From Micromonospora sp. M71_S20 (lineage in GTDB: Bacteria; Actinomycetota; Actinomycetes; Mycobacteriales; Micromonosporaceae), in assembly GCF_003664255.1 (NCBI RefSeq), contig NZ_RCCV01000001.1, forward strand, positions 4,402,001 to 4,466,000: DNA of 64,000 nt. Direction: 5' to 3'. Made by a program: the position numbers and the translations under genes. The notes under the pieces were generated by a model. The model had not been told where the DNA came from and ran no database searches. It was given only the letters and a program-made list of their open reading frames with translations. Positions within the stretch are counted from its first letter, which is position 1; each line of letters starts with the position of its first letter. Positions 34,453 to 41,673 of this stretch are shown here, one piece after another.

Positions 34453-35238
34453 CTAGCAGATGGGGACGCCAGGTAGTTGTGACGCCGGGTGGTCAATGAA
34501 GATGTTTGTGATGTAGCCGTTCTGGTCCCGCAGCCGGGCCCACCAGTTGTTCGTGTAGCCCTCGGCGGAGACCCAGTCACCCTGCTTCTGGCACAACACG
34601 TGGACGAGGGTGGGGCCGGCCAGGCTGGTCACGGTCGCGGAGGAGAGGTACGCGTCGGCGCGCACCCGCACGCCCGAGCCCCAGGTCCAGAAGGCGGTAC
34701 CGCCACCGCAGCCGTTGTCGCTGGTCAGGTACTTCTGGTGGTACGAGCCGGGGTACGCCGCGAGGGAGACCCCGTTGATCCTGATGGTCTGACCGACGCC
34801 GTTGTAGAGCTGCTCGTAGTGGATGTGCGCGCCGGAGGAGTTGCCCGTGCTGCCGGTGGTGCCGATCTGCTGTCCCGTGTTCACCCACGCGCCGCTGGCG
34901 ACGGAGTACGCGGCGAGGTGGAAGTAGTAGGTCTTCCAGCCGCCACCGTGGTCGATGACGATGTAGTTGCCGGCGCCGCTGGACTGGTAGTGGCGGGTCG
35001 CGGTGCCGGGTGCCGAGGCGAGCACCGGCGTGCCGGCGGTGACGCCGCCGTCCGCACGGACGAAGTCGAGGGCCAGGCGCACCTCAGCGCTGTGGTGGCT
35101 GTACGTCCACCGCTGGCCGCAGGGGTACGGCGCCTTGAAGTTGGGGGCCGCCTGGGCGGGTGAGGCGACGAAGAGTGTGGCGGTCAGCGCCGTGGCGAGG
35201 GCGGCCACGAGCGTGACGAGGGATCTGAATGATCGCAC
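34453..35238 (-). CDS. Secreted M23-family metallopeptidase with C-terminal SH3-like domain
   Basis: A 261-residue protein with a signal peptide (cleavage after PAQA, about residue 30). The peptidase domain includes the first zinc ligands in SHHSAEVRLALDF (H48/H49 and D58) and the second motif GAHIHYEQ (H138, H140), with the core HGGGWKTYYFHLAAYSVASG between. This is the LytM/LasA pattern used by actinobacterial secreted peptidases that cleave peptide cross-links. The last ~75 residues (SGVRVRADAYLSSATVTSLA, GYTNNWWARL) look like a bacterial SH3/ligand-binding domain. Single gene with ATG at 35238. It probably acts on the wall of the producer or of competitors. Confidence 0.9.
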   Translation of the reverse strand: MRSFRSLVTLVAALATALTATLFVASPAQAAPNFKAPYPCGQRWTYSHHSAEVRLALDFVRADGGVTAGTPVLASAPGTATRHYQSSGAGNYIVIDHGGGWKTYYFHLAAYSVASGAWVNTGQQIGTTGSTGNSSGAHIHYEQLYNGVGQTIRINGVSLAAYPGSYHQKYLTSDNGCGGGTAFWTWGSGVRVRADAYLSSATVTSLAGPTLVHVLCQKQGDWVSAEGYTNNWWARLRDQNGYITNIFIDHPASQLPGVPIC

Positions 35239-35442
35239 GGTCCATCCTTGGGGAGCTGGGGATAGAACACCTTCGATGCGCGCGCAGTACCGAGATCGTA
35301 GGCATGCCGTTGATCAATGTAAATAACTACCCGGAAAGAATGATCTACGGCAGTTTTCCTGCGGTCGCCGCCACGGTCCCCGCAGCGACCCGGCCGACGC
35401 CGATGACGACCGCGGCTCCGAACGTCGCCGCAGTTCGCGAGG

Positions 35443-35859
35443 TCACGGGGTCGACGGCGGCGTCGTGGCGGTCAGCACGGTCGCCGCCGCGGCGAGGCCG
35501 AGGAGGCAGGTCAGGGCCGCGACGCCGGCCATCCAGCCCGCCCCCGGGGTGACGACCGTCGGCCCCGGTGGCATCGGCTTCCCGCGCGCCGTCGTGGCCG
35601 GCCGCCGCCCAGTGGTGCGGCGCGATGGGACGCACCTCGCGAGGGCGAGCGCGCCCGCGCAGAGCGCCGGTGCGGCCACGGCCGGGTAGGCCCAGCCGCC
35701 GAGCAGCGGGGTGAGCAGGCGCGCGCCGACGGCACCGGCCACCAGGAACGCCGCCGCGGTGCGCCGCCAGGCCAGCATGGTCCGCTCGAGTTGCAGGCCG
35801 GGGTCGCCGTCCAGGGGCGGCGGTGTCACGGGGGGCCCTGTCGACGCCGACCGGTCCAC
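35443..35859 (-). CDS. DUF202 membrane protein (second copy)
   Basis: A 138-residue protein with three hydrophobic segments and the DUF202 entry motif LQLERTMLAWRRTAAAFLVAG, preceded by a short proline-rich tail. DUF202 proteins (YidH/YidG type) are small inner-membrane proteins of unknown function. GTG at 35859 lies 22 bp after the stop of another DUF202 gene, so the two are probably co-transcribed and may form a heteromeric complex, as yidH and yidG do in E. coli. It is the last gene of the aldolase-exporter unit. Confidence 0.82.
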   Translation of the reverse strand: MDRSASTGPPVTPPPLDGDPGLQLERTMLAWRRTAAAFLVAGAVGARLLTPLLGGWAYPAVAAPALCAGALALARCVPSRRTTGRRPATTARGKPMPPGPTVVTPGAGWMAGVAALTCLLGLAAAATVLTATTPPSTP

Positions 35860-35881
35860 GTACCGGGCGCGGCGGCGCGGC

Positions 35882-36280
35882 TCACCGGACGAGGCCGATC
35901 AGGATCAGTCCGGCCGCCGCGACCAGGCCCAGGCCGAGCGGCATCGCCAGCGCGGGTGGCGGCAGGCTCCGGCCGAGGCGCAGCGCCGCCTCCGTGCGCA
36001 GCCAACCGATCCACGCCTGCACCGGTGCCGCGGCGCCGAGCGCGATCAGGACGACGGCCGCAGCCCGGCGCAGCCCGGGCGCGATGGGCAGGGCCAGCGC
36101 CTCCAGGGCGATCCCGGCCGCGAAGAGCGCCAGCGACGTACGGATCCAGGCCAGGAACGTCCGCTCGTTGGCGAGGCTGAACCGGGGGTCGGGGTCGACG
36201 CCGGTGTCGAAGACCCGACCGGGCCACCGGCGTCGCCGGTCCGTCCGCGAGGAGGCGTCGTCGCCGATGTCGGCTACCAC
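35882..36280 (-). CDS. DUF202 membrane protein (YidH-like, first copy)
   Basis: A 132-residue protein with a short hydrophilic N-terminus, the motif RFSLANERTFLAWIRTSLALFAAG, and three transmembrane segments. This is a good match to YidH. GTG at 36280 lies inside the last codons of the TauE/SafE gene (7-nt overlap), which implies translational coupling. The frame remains open far upstream, but that extension is the shadow of the exporter gene. Function unknown. The coupling to a sulfonate/sulfite-type exporter is the only clue. Confidence 0.85.
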   Translation of the reverse strand: MVADIGDDASSRTDRRRRWPGRVFDTGVDPDPRFSLANERTFLAWIRTSLALFAAGIALEALALPIAPGLRRAAAVVLIALGAAAPVQAWIGWLRTEAALRLGRSLPPPALAMPLGLGLVAAAGLILIGLVR

Positions 36281-37002
36281 AGAGCGGTCACTCCCTTTCC
36301 GACGGCGATGATGCTGCCGATCAGCGCCAGGCCGATGACCGACCGCCGGGCCCGCTCCTCCGGCAGCCAGCGGCACAGGACCTGGCCTGCGGCGATGCCG
36401 ACCGTCATCGCCACGCCGCAGGCCAGCAGCAGGGGCCAGGACAGCGCCGGCGTGCCCTTGGCCGCCAGCGACAGCACGTTGGTGACCAGGCCGACGATCT
36501 GCACGGTCGGCACGAAGCTGCGCTGGCCCCAGTCGGTGCTCACCGCGTAGACGGCCAGGGGTGGCCCGCCGGTGCCCGCGGTGGTGTTGAAGAACCCCGA
36601 GGTGAAGCCCGACAACACCGGCCCGCCCCGGCTGCGGAGAAACCGCAGCGGGTTGCCCCGGGCGACCCAGGCGACGGAGATCGCCGTGATCGAGCCGACG
36701 CCGATGAGCAGCAGCGGGCCCGGCAGGGACGCCACCACCCAGGCGCCGAGGGGGACGGCGGCCACGACGCCGACGATCATCTCCACGGCCAGCCTGCGGT
36801 GCAGGGCCCGGAAGGTCGAGGCCAGCACGACGAGGTTGATCGCGGCGGAGAGCAGGTTCGCCAGCACGACACCGGTGAACGGACCGAGGATGATGACGAG
36901 GAACGGCGCCGCGACCAGCGCGAAGCCGAGCCCGGTGACCCGCTGCATGGCCGCACCGAGGGCGACCGCCACCACCGCGAGGGCGGCGCCGAGGAGGGCC
37001 AC
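36274..37002 (-). CDS. TauE/SafE-family sulfite/organosulfonate exporter
   Basis: A 242-residue integral membrane protein with seven or eight hydrophobic helices and the two family repeats: the first contains GLGFALVAAPFLVIILGP, the second GFTSGFFNTTAGTGGPPLAVYA, both typical of TauE/SafE. Family members export sulfite, sulfoacetate or other sulfonates. GTG at 37002 comes 2 bp after the stop of the YihT-like aldolase, so the two are made together. This coupling supports the idea that the pathway releases a sulfonated or otherwise anionic C3 product that must leave the cell. Confidence 0.9.
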   Translation of the reverse strand: MALLGAALAVVAVALGAAMQRVTGLGFALVAAPFLVIILGPFTGVVLANLLSAAINLVVLASTFRALHRRLAVEMIVGVVAAVPLGAWVVASLPGPLLLIGVGSITAISVAWVARGNPLRFLRSRGGPVLSGFTSGFFNTTAGTGGPPLAVYAVSTDWGQRSFVPTVQIVGLVTNVLSLAAKGTPALSWPLLLACGVAMTVGIAAGQVLCRWLPEERARRSVIGLALIGSIIAVGKGVTALW

Positions 37003-37004
37003 CG

Positions 37005-37880
37005 TCAGCGGGACACGGCGTCGTCAACCACGTCGCAGAGGCGGCGCAGCCGGTCCACGGAGATGGTCCGCAGGTCGTCGGCCATCGTCGGGCTACCGAC
37101 GACCGACGCCCAGATCGCCCGGCCCGCCAGGAAGCCCGACGCGCCGGCCTGGCAGGCGAGGCGGACGGCGTCGGGGAAGAGTTCGGCGGGTACGCCCGAC
37201 GACAGCACCACCCAGGGCCCGGCGATGGACTCGCTCAGCTGGGAGCAGCCGGCGACGATCTCCGCCGGGGTGCCCTGTCCGGCGGTGGGGACCTCGGCCT
37301 TGTAGAGGTCGGCGCCGAGCGAGCCGAGTTCCCTGGCGGCGGCGAGGATGCCGGCGTCGTGGTCGAAGGCGCCGCCCTGGCGAGGGGCGCGGGACACCGG
37401 CTCGATGATGCTGACGAGTCCGTTGTCGCGGCACCGCCGCACGAAGTCCGTCACCAGGGCGATCCGGGGGGCCGGGTCCTCGTCGGGGCGCCAGAGCACG
37501 AGCAGCTTGAGCGCCTTGGCGCCCTGGGCGCGTACGGCGGCGGGGTCGACGCCGTCGTCGATGGCGACGTCGGCGACGAACTCGGTGGCGCTTGCGGTGA
37601 AGCGGTCGGCGGCGGCGATCAGGGCGCACTCGGCGGCGACGGCCTCCTGGGCGATGACGGCGTCCCAGCCGAACTGCTTGTCGACGAGGATCGCCGAGGC
37701 GTGCGGGCTCAGCGCGCGGGCCGCGGCGACCTTGAAGTCGGTGATCTGCTCGTCGGTCACCGGCTGGCTCTGGTGTGCGGCGAACATCGCCCGCAGGGCC
37801 TCCCGCTGGTCGACGGCGAGCATGGCGTAGCCGCCGGAGGGGCGGGCCAGGACGGTGGGCGACACGGTGGCAACGGTCAT
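37005..37880 (-). CDS. YihT-like class I aldolase (sulfofructose-1-phosphate aldolase candidate)
   Basis: A 291-residue protein that follows E. coli YihT almost end to end: GGYAMLAVDQREALRAMFAA, ITDFKVAAARALSPHASAIL, KALKLLVLWRPDEDP, GLVSIIEPVSRAPRQG, GADLYKAEVP with the Schiff-base lysine at K194, and GFLAGRAIWASVVG with R254 at the position of the sulfonate/phosphate-contacting arginine. YihT splits 6-deoxy-6-sulfofructose-1-phosphate into DHAP and sulfolactaldehyde. LacD-type tagatose-bisphosphate aldolases are related and remain the alternative. It is coupled to a TauE/SafE exporter and diverges from a DeoR regulator, the same regulator class as YihW. ATG at 37880 with GGGAGG upstream. 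Confidence 0.86.
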   Translation of the reverse strand: MTVATVSPTVLARPSGGYAMLAVDQREALRAMFAAHQSQPVTDEQITDFKVAAARALSPHASAILVDKQFGWDAVIAQEAVAAECALIAAADRFTASATEFVADVAIDDGVDPAAVRAQGAKALKLLVLWRPDEDPAPRIALVTDFVRRCRDNGLVSIIEPVSRAPRQGGAFDHDAGILAAARELGSLGADLYKAEVPTAGQGTPAEIVAGCSQLSESIAGPWVVLSSGVPAELFPDAVRLACQAGASGFLAGRAIWASVVGSPTMADDLRTISVDRLRRLCDVVDDAVSR

Positions 37881-37904
37881 GATACCTCCCAGAATTACCA
37901 AAGG

Positions 37905-37931
37905 ACGTTGGCAACGTACCATCCGATGGTA
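37905..37931. promoter_or_regulatory. Inverted repeats in the aldolase/deoR divergent region
   Basis: ACGTTGGCAACGT (37905-37917) is a perfect 13-bp palindrome with a central G. TACCATCCGATGGTA (37917-37931) is a second, 6-bp stem with a 3-nt spacer, sharing one base with the first. They lie 25-51 bp upstream of the aldolase ATG and 76 bp from the regulator start, where an autoregulating DeoR-type repressor would bind. Confidence 0.55.
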
Positions 37932-38006
37932 GAAAAATAACATCCCTCGGTTGCTCTAAACTCTCCACCGAACCCCGTGGGGTGACATCCGGCAGGAGGG
38001 CCCGGC

Positions 38007-38789
38007 GTGAGCGTGCAGACGTCCCGTTACGAGAGCGCCCCCCGGCGCCGCACGCAGATCATGGCGGCGCTGCGGCGGGCGGGCTTCCTCTCCGTGGCGG
38101 AACTCAGCGCCCAGCTCGGCGTCTCGCAGATGACCGTCCGCCGCGACCTGCGCCAGCTCGCCGAGTCGCACGAGGTGACCCTGGTGCACGGCGGGGTGAG
38201 CCTGCCGCCCGGCGGGGTGGCCGGTCCCGGTTTCGCCTCCCGGGCCCAGACCCACACGCAGGCCAAACTGGCGATCGGGGCGGCCGCCGCCGGCCTGGTG
38301 CAGCCCGGCGACACCATCGGCATCGACAGCGGGACCACCGCCGCCGAGGTGGCGCACGCCCTGCCCGCCGAGTTCGAGGGATGCGTGGTCACCCACTCGG
38401 TGCCGGTGCTGGGGCACATGCTGTCGCGTCCGCGCGCCCGCGTCATCGGGATCGGCGGCGAACTGCTGCACGACAACCAGGCGCTGGTCGGCTTCGCGGC
38501 CCTCGACCTGACCCGCCGCCTGCGGATCCGGATGCTGTTCCTCGGCGCCGGCGCCGTCGACGAGCGCGGCGTCTACGTGCGCTCGGAGATCGAGCTCAGC
38601 GCCAAGCACGCCCTGATGGAGATCGCCGACGAGATCGTCCTGGTGGTCGACGCGAGCAAGTTGACCGCCACCGCCCCGGTGCAGGTCTGCGGGCTCGACC
38701 GGATCGACAGCATGGTCGTCGACGCGCCACTGCCCGAGGCGGTCGCGGCGACGGCGCGGCGCAACGGCATCCGCGTCATCACCGCCTGA
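38007..38789 (+). CDS. DeoR-family sugar-phosphate-responsive transcriptional regulator
   Basis: A 260-residue regulator. The N-terminal DeoR helix-turn-helix has RRRTQIMAALRRAGFLSVAELSAQLGVSQMTVRRDLRQL-type sequence (about residues 14-52). The C-terminal sugar-phosphate-sensing domain shows IGIDSGTTAAEVAHAL, VIGIGGELLHDNQALVG, LFLGAGAVDERGVY and LVVDASKLTATAPVQVCG. Such proteins repress sugar operons until a phosphorylated intermediate binds. GTG at 38007 with GGCAGGAGG. It is divergent from the YihT-like aldolase unit and followed by a clear terminator, so it most likely controls that unit rather than the downstream ten-gene operon. Confidence 0.92.
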   Translation: MSVQTSRYESAPRRRTQIMAALRRAGFLSVAELSAQLGVSQMTVRRDLRQLAESHEVTLVHGGVSLPPGGVAGPGFASRAQTHTQAKLAIGAAAAGLVQPGDTIGIDSGTTAAEVAHALPAEFEGCVVTHSVPVLGHMLSRPRARVIGIGGELLHDNQALVGFAALDLTRRLRIRMLFLGAGAVDERGVYVRSEIELSAKHALMEIADEIVLVVDASKLTATAPVQVCGLDRIDSMVVDAPLPEAVAATARRNGIRVITA

Positions 38790-38827
38790 TCTTTCGGCCC
38801 CCCTCGCCACCGGCCGCCACACCGCGC

Positions 38828-38864
38828 GGCGACGCGTCCCGTTGCGGGGCGCGTCGTCCTTTTT
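38828..38864 (+). terminator. Rho-independent terminator after the deoR-type gene
   Basis: GACGCGTCCCG-TTG-CGGGGCGCGTC (38831-38855) forms an 11-bp stem with one T-G wobble and a tight 3-nt loop, followed by CCTTTTT. It separates the regulator gene from the ten-gene operon starting at 38976. Confidence 0.85.
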
Positions 38865-38911
38865 CGCCCTCCACCGCCCGCCGCCGGGTCGACCCAGTTT
38901 GTTTCCAGCCC

Positions 38912-38953
38912 TTGACGGGCCGATGAACGGCGGCTAGAACTGCATGCAGTTCT
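38912..38953 (+). promoter_or_regulatory. Promoter with -10 overlapping a perfect 18-bp palindromic operator
   Basis: TTGACG (38912-38917), a 17-bp spacer and TAGAAC (38935-38940) make a recognisable vegetative promoter for the ten-gene operon. AGAACTGCATGCAGTTCT (38936-38953) is a perfect 18-bp palindrome that overlaps the -10 box and the likely transcription start. A dimeric repressor bound there would block the polymerase. The GntR-type regulator encoded in the operon is the first candidate. The ATG at 38976 is 22 bp downstream. Confidence 0.72.
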
Positions 38954-38975
38954 TCACAAGTGTGAGAGAGGCCTC

Positions 38976-40196
38976 ATGGGACTCAGCGGAGATCTGCAGC
39001 ACGCCCCGGACGCGGTCCACCAGACCGGCTCCCCGGCCGACCAGGCCGGCCCTCCGGTGGACACCGTGCGGCTGCCCGACGTCCCCGTCGCCGACGTGCG
39101 CTGCCGGGTGTTCCGCGCCCGGCCCGCCGAACGAATCGCGATGTCCTTCGCCCCCCTGACCCACCGGGTGATGGTGCTGGTCGAGGTCGAGCTGGCCGAC
39201 GGTTCGGTCGGCGTCGGCGAGAGCTGGGCCAACTACCCGTCCTGGGCCTGGCGCGAGCGCGTCGCCACGATCCGGGAGGGCGTGGCGCCGCTGCTGCTCG
39301 GCGCGCGGCCGGCCGACCCCGCCGACGCGCAGCGGGCGCTGATGGCGAAGCTGGGTCCGCTGGGCCGCCAGTGGGGCGCCCCCGGCCCGATCCACCAGGC
39401 CGTGAGCGCCGTCGACATCGCGCTGTGGGACCTGGCCGCCCGGCACGCCGGACGGAGCCTGGCGTCGCTGCTCAGCACGCACCCCCGCACCGAGCTGCCC
39501 GTCTACGGCTCCAGCCTCGGTCCCGACGGGGTCGCGGAAACCGCGGCGCACTGCGGGGCACTCGGGCTGACCGCCGTGAAGGTCAAGGTCGGCTTCGGCC
39601 GGGACCGGGACCTGGACAACGTCCGCACCGCGCGGCGCGTCCTCGGCGATAAGGCACAGATCTTCGCCGACGCCAACCAGGCGTGGTCGCTGCCCGAGGC
39701 GCTGCGGATGCTGCCGGCGCTGGCCGACCTGGGTGTCGCCTGGGTCGAGGAGCCGCTCGCCGGCGACCGCCCGGAGGAACTGGACGAACTCGGCGCCCGC
39801 ACCGGCATGCCCCTGGCCACCGGCGAGAACCTCTACGGCGCCGCGGCCTTCACCCCGTACCTGCGGGGCAGCGGCGTCACCATCCTGCAACCGGACCTCA
39901 CCAAGGTCGGCGGGATCAGCGAATACCTGACGGTGCTCGCCGCCGCCGAGGCCGCCGGCAAGACCGTCAACCCGCATCTGTACAACGGCGCGATCGCCAC
40001 CGCCGCGACCGTGCAGGTGGCCGCCAGCAGCCAGGCGACGTCCCTCGTCGAGTGGGACGTCCGTTCCAACCCGCTGCGCCGGGCCGCCGACGAGTTCCTG
40101 ACCGCACACGGCACGGTCACCGTGCCCCACCGCCCCGGTCTCGGTATCGACCTCGATCCGGACCAGCTCGAGCCGTACGAGGAGCAGCAGTCGTGA
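38976..40196 (+). CDS. Enolase-superfamily (mandelate racemase subgroup) sugar-acid dehydratase or cycloisomerase
   Basis: A 406-residue enzyme. The capping domain (about 35-165) is followed by the barrel with the superfamily residues: KVK at 202-204 (K204 base), metal ligands D232 (DAN), E258 (EEP) and E284 (GEN), and H334 in NPHLYNGA. This pattern, and the C-terminus GTVTVPHRPGLGIDL, place it in the mandelate-racemase subgroup beside galactarolactone cycloisomerase and aldonate dehydratases. It would remove a proton alpha to a carboxylate, dehydrating or ring-opening a sugar acid. An N-terminal ~30-residue extension is unusual. It is the first gene of the operon and overlaps the aldehyde dehydrogenase gene by 4 nt. 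Substrate unknown. Confidence 0.9.
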   Translation: MGLSGDLQHAPDAVHQTGSPADQAGPPVDTVRLPDVPVADVRCRVFRARPAERIAMSFAPLTHRVMVLVEVELADGSVGVGESWANYPSWAWRERVATIREGVAPLLLGARPADPADAQRALMAKLGPLGRQWGAPGPIHQAVSAVDIALWDLAARHAGRSLASLLSTHPRTELPVYGSSLGPDGVAETAAHCGALGLTAVKVKVGFGRDRDLDNVRTARRVLGDKAQIFADANQAWSLPEALRMLPALADLGVAWVEEPLAGDRPEELDELGARTGMPLATGENLYGAAAFTPYLRGSGVTILQPDLTKVGGISEYLTVLAAAEAAGKTVNPHLYNGAIATAATVQVAASSQATSLVEWDVRSNPLRRAADEFLTAHGTVTVPHRPGLGIDLDPDQLEPYEEQQS

Positions 40197-41668
40197 CCGA
40201 TTCCCCGATCGTCGACGAGGTCCTGGCAACCCGGAGCGCGGTGCGCATCGGCGGCCGGGCGGTCCCGGGCACCGCCACGGGGGCGCCCGCCCTGCCCGTC
40301 GTCGACCCGTCCACCGGGACGGCCTTCGCCGAGGTCGCCACGGGTGGCCCGGCCGACGCCGCCGGCGCCCTCACCGCCGCCACCGACGCGCTGCCGACCT
40401 GGGCGGCCACCCCGGTGACCAGGCGCGCCGCCGCCCTGCGGGCCATCGCCGACGACATCGAGGCCCTGGCGACCCGACCGGACTGGGCCGCGCTGATCAC
40501 CCGGGAGACCGGCAAACGCCTCACTGAGTCCACCGCCGAGCTCGGGCTGACCGTGACGTACTTCCGGGTCATGGCCGAGCTCGCCGAACGGCAGGACGAG
40601 CAGCGGCTGACGGTGGTGCCGCAGCACGAGCACCGGGTCGGCGTCCGGCCGGTCGGGATCGCGGCCGTACTCACCCCGTGGAACTTCCCGGTCTCGATCC
40701 CCGCCCGGAAGATCGCACCGGCGCTCGCCGCCGGCTGCCCGGTGCTGTTCAAGCCCTCGGAACTGGCTCCGCTGTCGTCGATGGTGCTCGCCGCGGTGTG
40801 CGAGCGGCACCTGCCCGACGGGGTGCTCGGCACCGTGCTCGGCACCCCGGCCGACGTGGTCTCCCCGTGGCTCGCGGCACCGGCGGTGCGGGCGGTCTCC
40901 TTCACCGGGTCGACGCGGGTCGGTCGCCTGGTGGCCGCCGAGGCGGCGCCGCGGTTCCTGCGTACCGTGATGGAGTTGGGCGGCTGCGCGCCGTTCGTCG
41001 TCCTCCCGGACGCCGACCCGCAGGCCGCGGCGCAGACGCTGATGGTCGCGAAGTACCGCAACAACGGCCAGTCCTGCATCGCGGCGAACCAGATCCTGGT
41101 CGCCCGGGAGGTGGCCGGCGAGTTCGTCGAGGCGTTCGTCGCGGCCACCCGCGCCCTGCGCGTCGGCGATCCCCGCGATCCCGGCACCGACATCGGCCCG
41201 CTCGCCCCGGCCGGCGACCCGGCACGCATGGCCGAGCTGGTCGACGAGGCCGTCGCCCGGGGCGCCCGTGCCGTCGCGCCGCACGGCGCGGCACCGGTCG
41301 CCGGGCACTACGCCACCCCGACTGTGCTGCTCGACGCGCCCGTGGACAGCCGCGCCATGACCGGAGAGATCTTCGGACCGGTCGCGCCGGTGCACGTCTA
41401 CGACGACCTCGACGCGGCGTTGGCGGTGCACCACGCCACGGGCTACGGGCTCGCCGGCTACGTGTGCGGCACCGACCTGGACGCCGCGCGGGCGGTCGCC
41501 GACCGGCTGCGCGCCGGCATCGTCGGGATCAACACGGGCACGCCGAACACGCCGTGGGTGCCGTTCGGCGGACTCGGTGACTCGGGCGTCGGCTACGAGG
41601 GCGGCCGGCCGGGCCTGGAGGCGTTCCAGACCTACCTCAGCGTCGCCTCACGCCCGGTGAGGGCCTGA
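40193..41668 (+). CDS. NAD(P)-dependent aldehyde dehydrogenase (SSADH-like)
   Basis: A 491-residue ALDH-superfamily enzyme, closest in pattern to succinate-semialdehyde dehydrogenases. Visible motifs are the cofactor-binding VLTPWNFPVSIPARKIAPAL, VSFTGSTRVGRLV, the general base in MELGGCAPFVV, and the catalytic cysteine C295 in NNGQSCIAANQ. GTG at 40193 overlaps the dehydratase stop (GTGA). It would oxidise a semialdehyde made in the pathway, or an aldose-type aldehyde before dehydration as in 3,6-anhydrogalactose catabolism. Sulfolactaldehyde dehydrogenases of sulfoglycolysis are also SSADH-like. The sequence alone cannot choose. Confidence 0.92.
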   Translation: MTDSPIVDEVLATRSAVRIGGRAVPGTATGAPALPVVDPSTGTAFAEVATGGPADAAGALTAATDALPTWAATPVTRRAAALRAIADDIEALATRPDWAALITRETGKRLTESTAELGLTVTYFRVMAELAERQDEQRLTVVPQHEHRVGVRPVGIAAVLTPWNFPVSIPARKIAPALAAGCPVLFKPSELAPLSSMVLAAVCERHLPDGVLGTVLGTPADVVSPWLAAPAVRAVSFTGSTRVGRLVAAEAAPRFLRTVMELGGCAPFVVLPDADPQAAAQTLMVAKYRNNGQSCIAANQILVAREVAGEFVEAFVAATRALRVGDPRDPGTDIGPLAPAGDPARMAELVDEAVARGARAVAPHGAAPVAGHYATPTVLLDAPVDSRAMTGEIFGPVAPVHVYDDLDAALAVHHATGYGLAGYVCGTDLDAARAVADRLRAGIVGINTGTPNTPWVPFGGLGDSGVGYEGGRPGLEAFQTYLSVASRPVRA

Positions 41669-41673
41669 GCGTC

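Noticed and set aside
37005..37880. Assigning the aldolase outright as a proven sulfoglycolysis enzyme
   Set aside because: LacD-type aldolases share the fold and most motifs; without the other sulfoglycolysis genes only a candidate call is justified.
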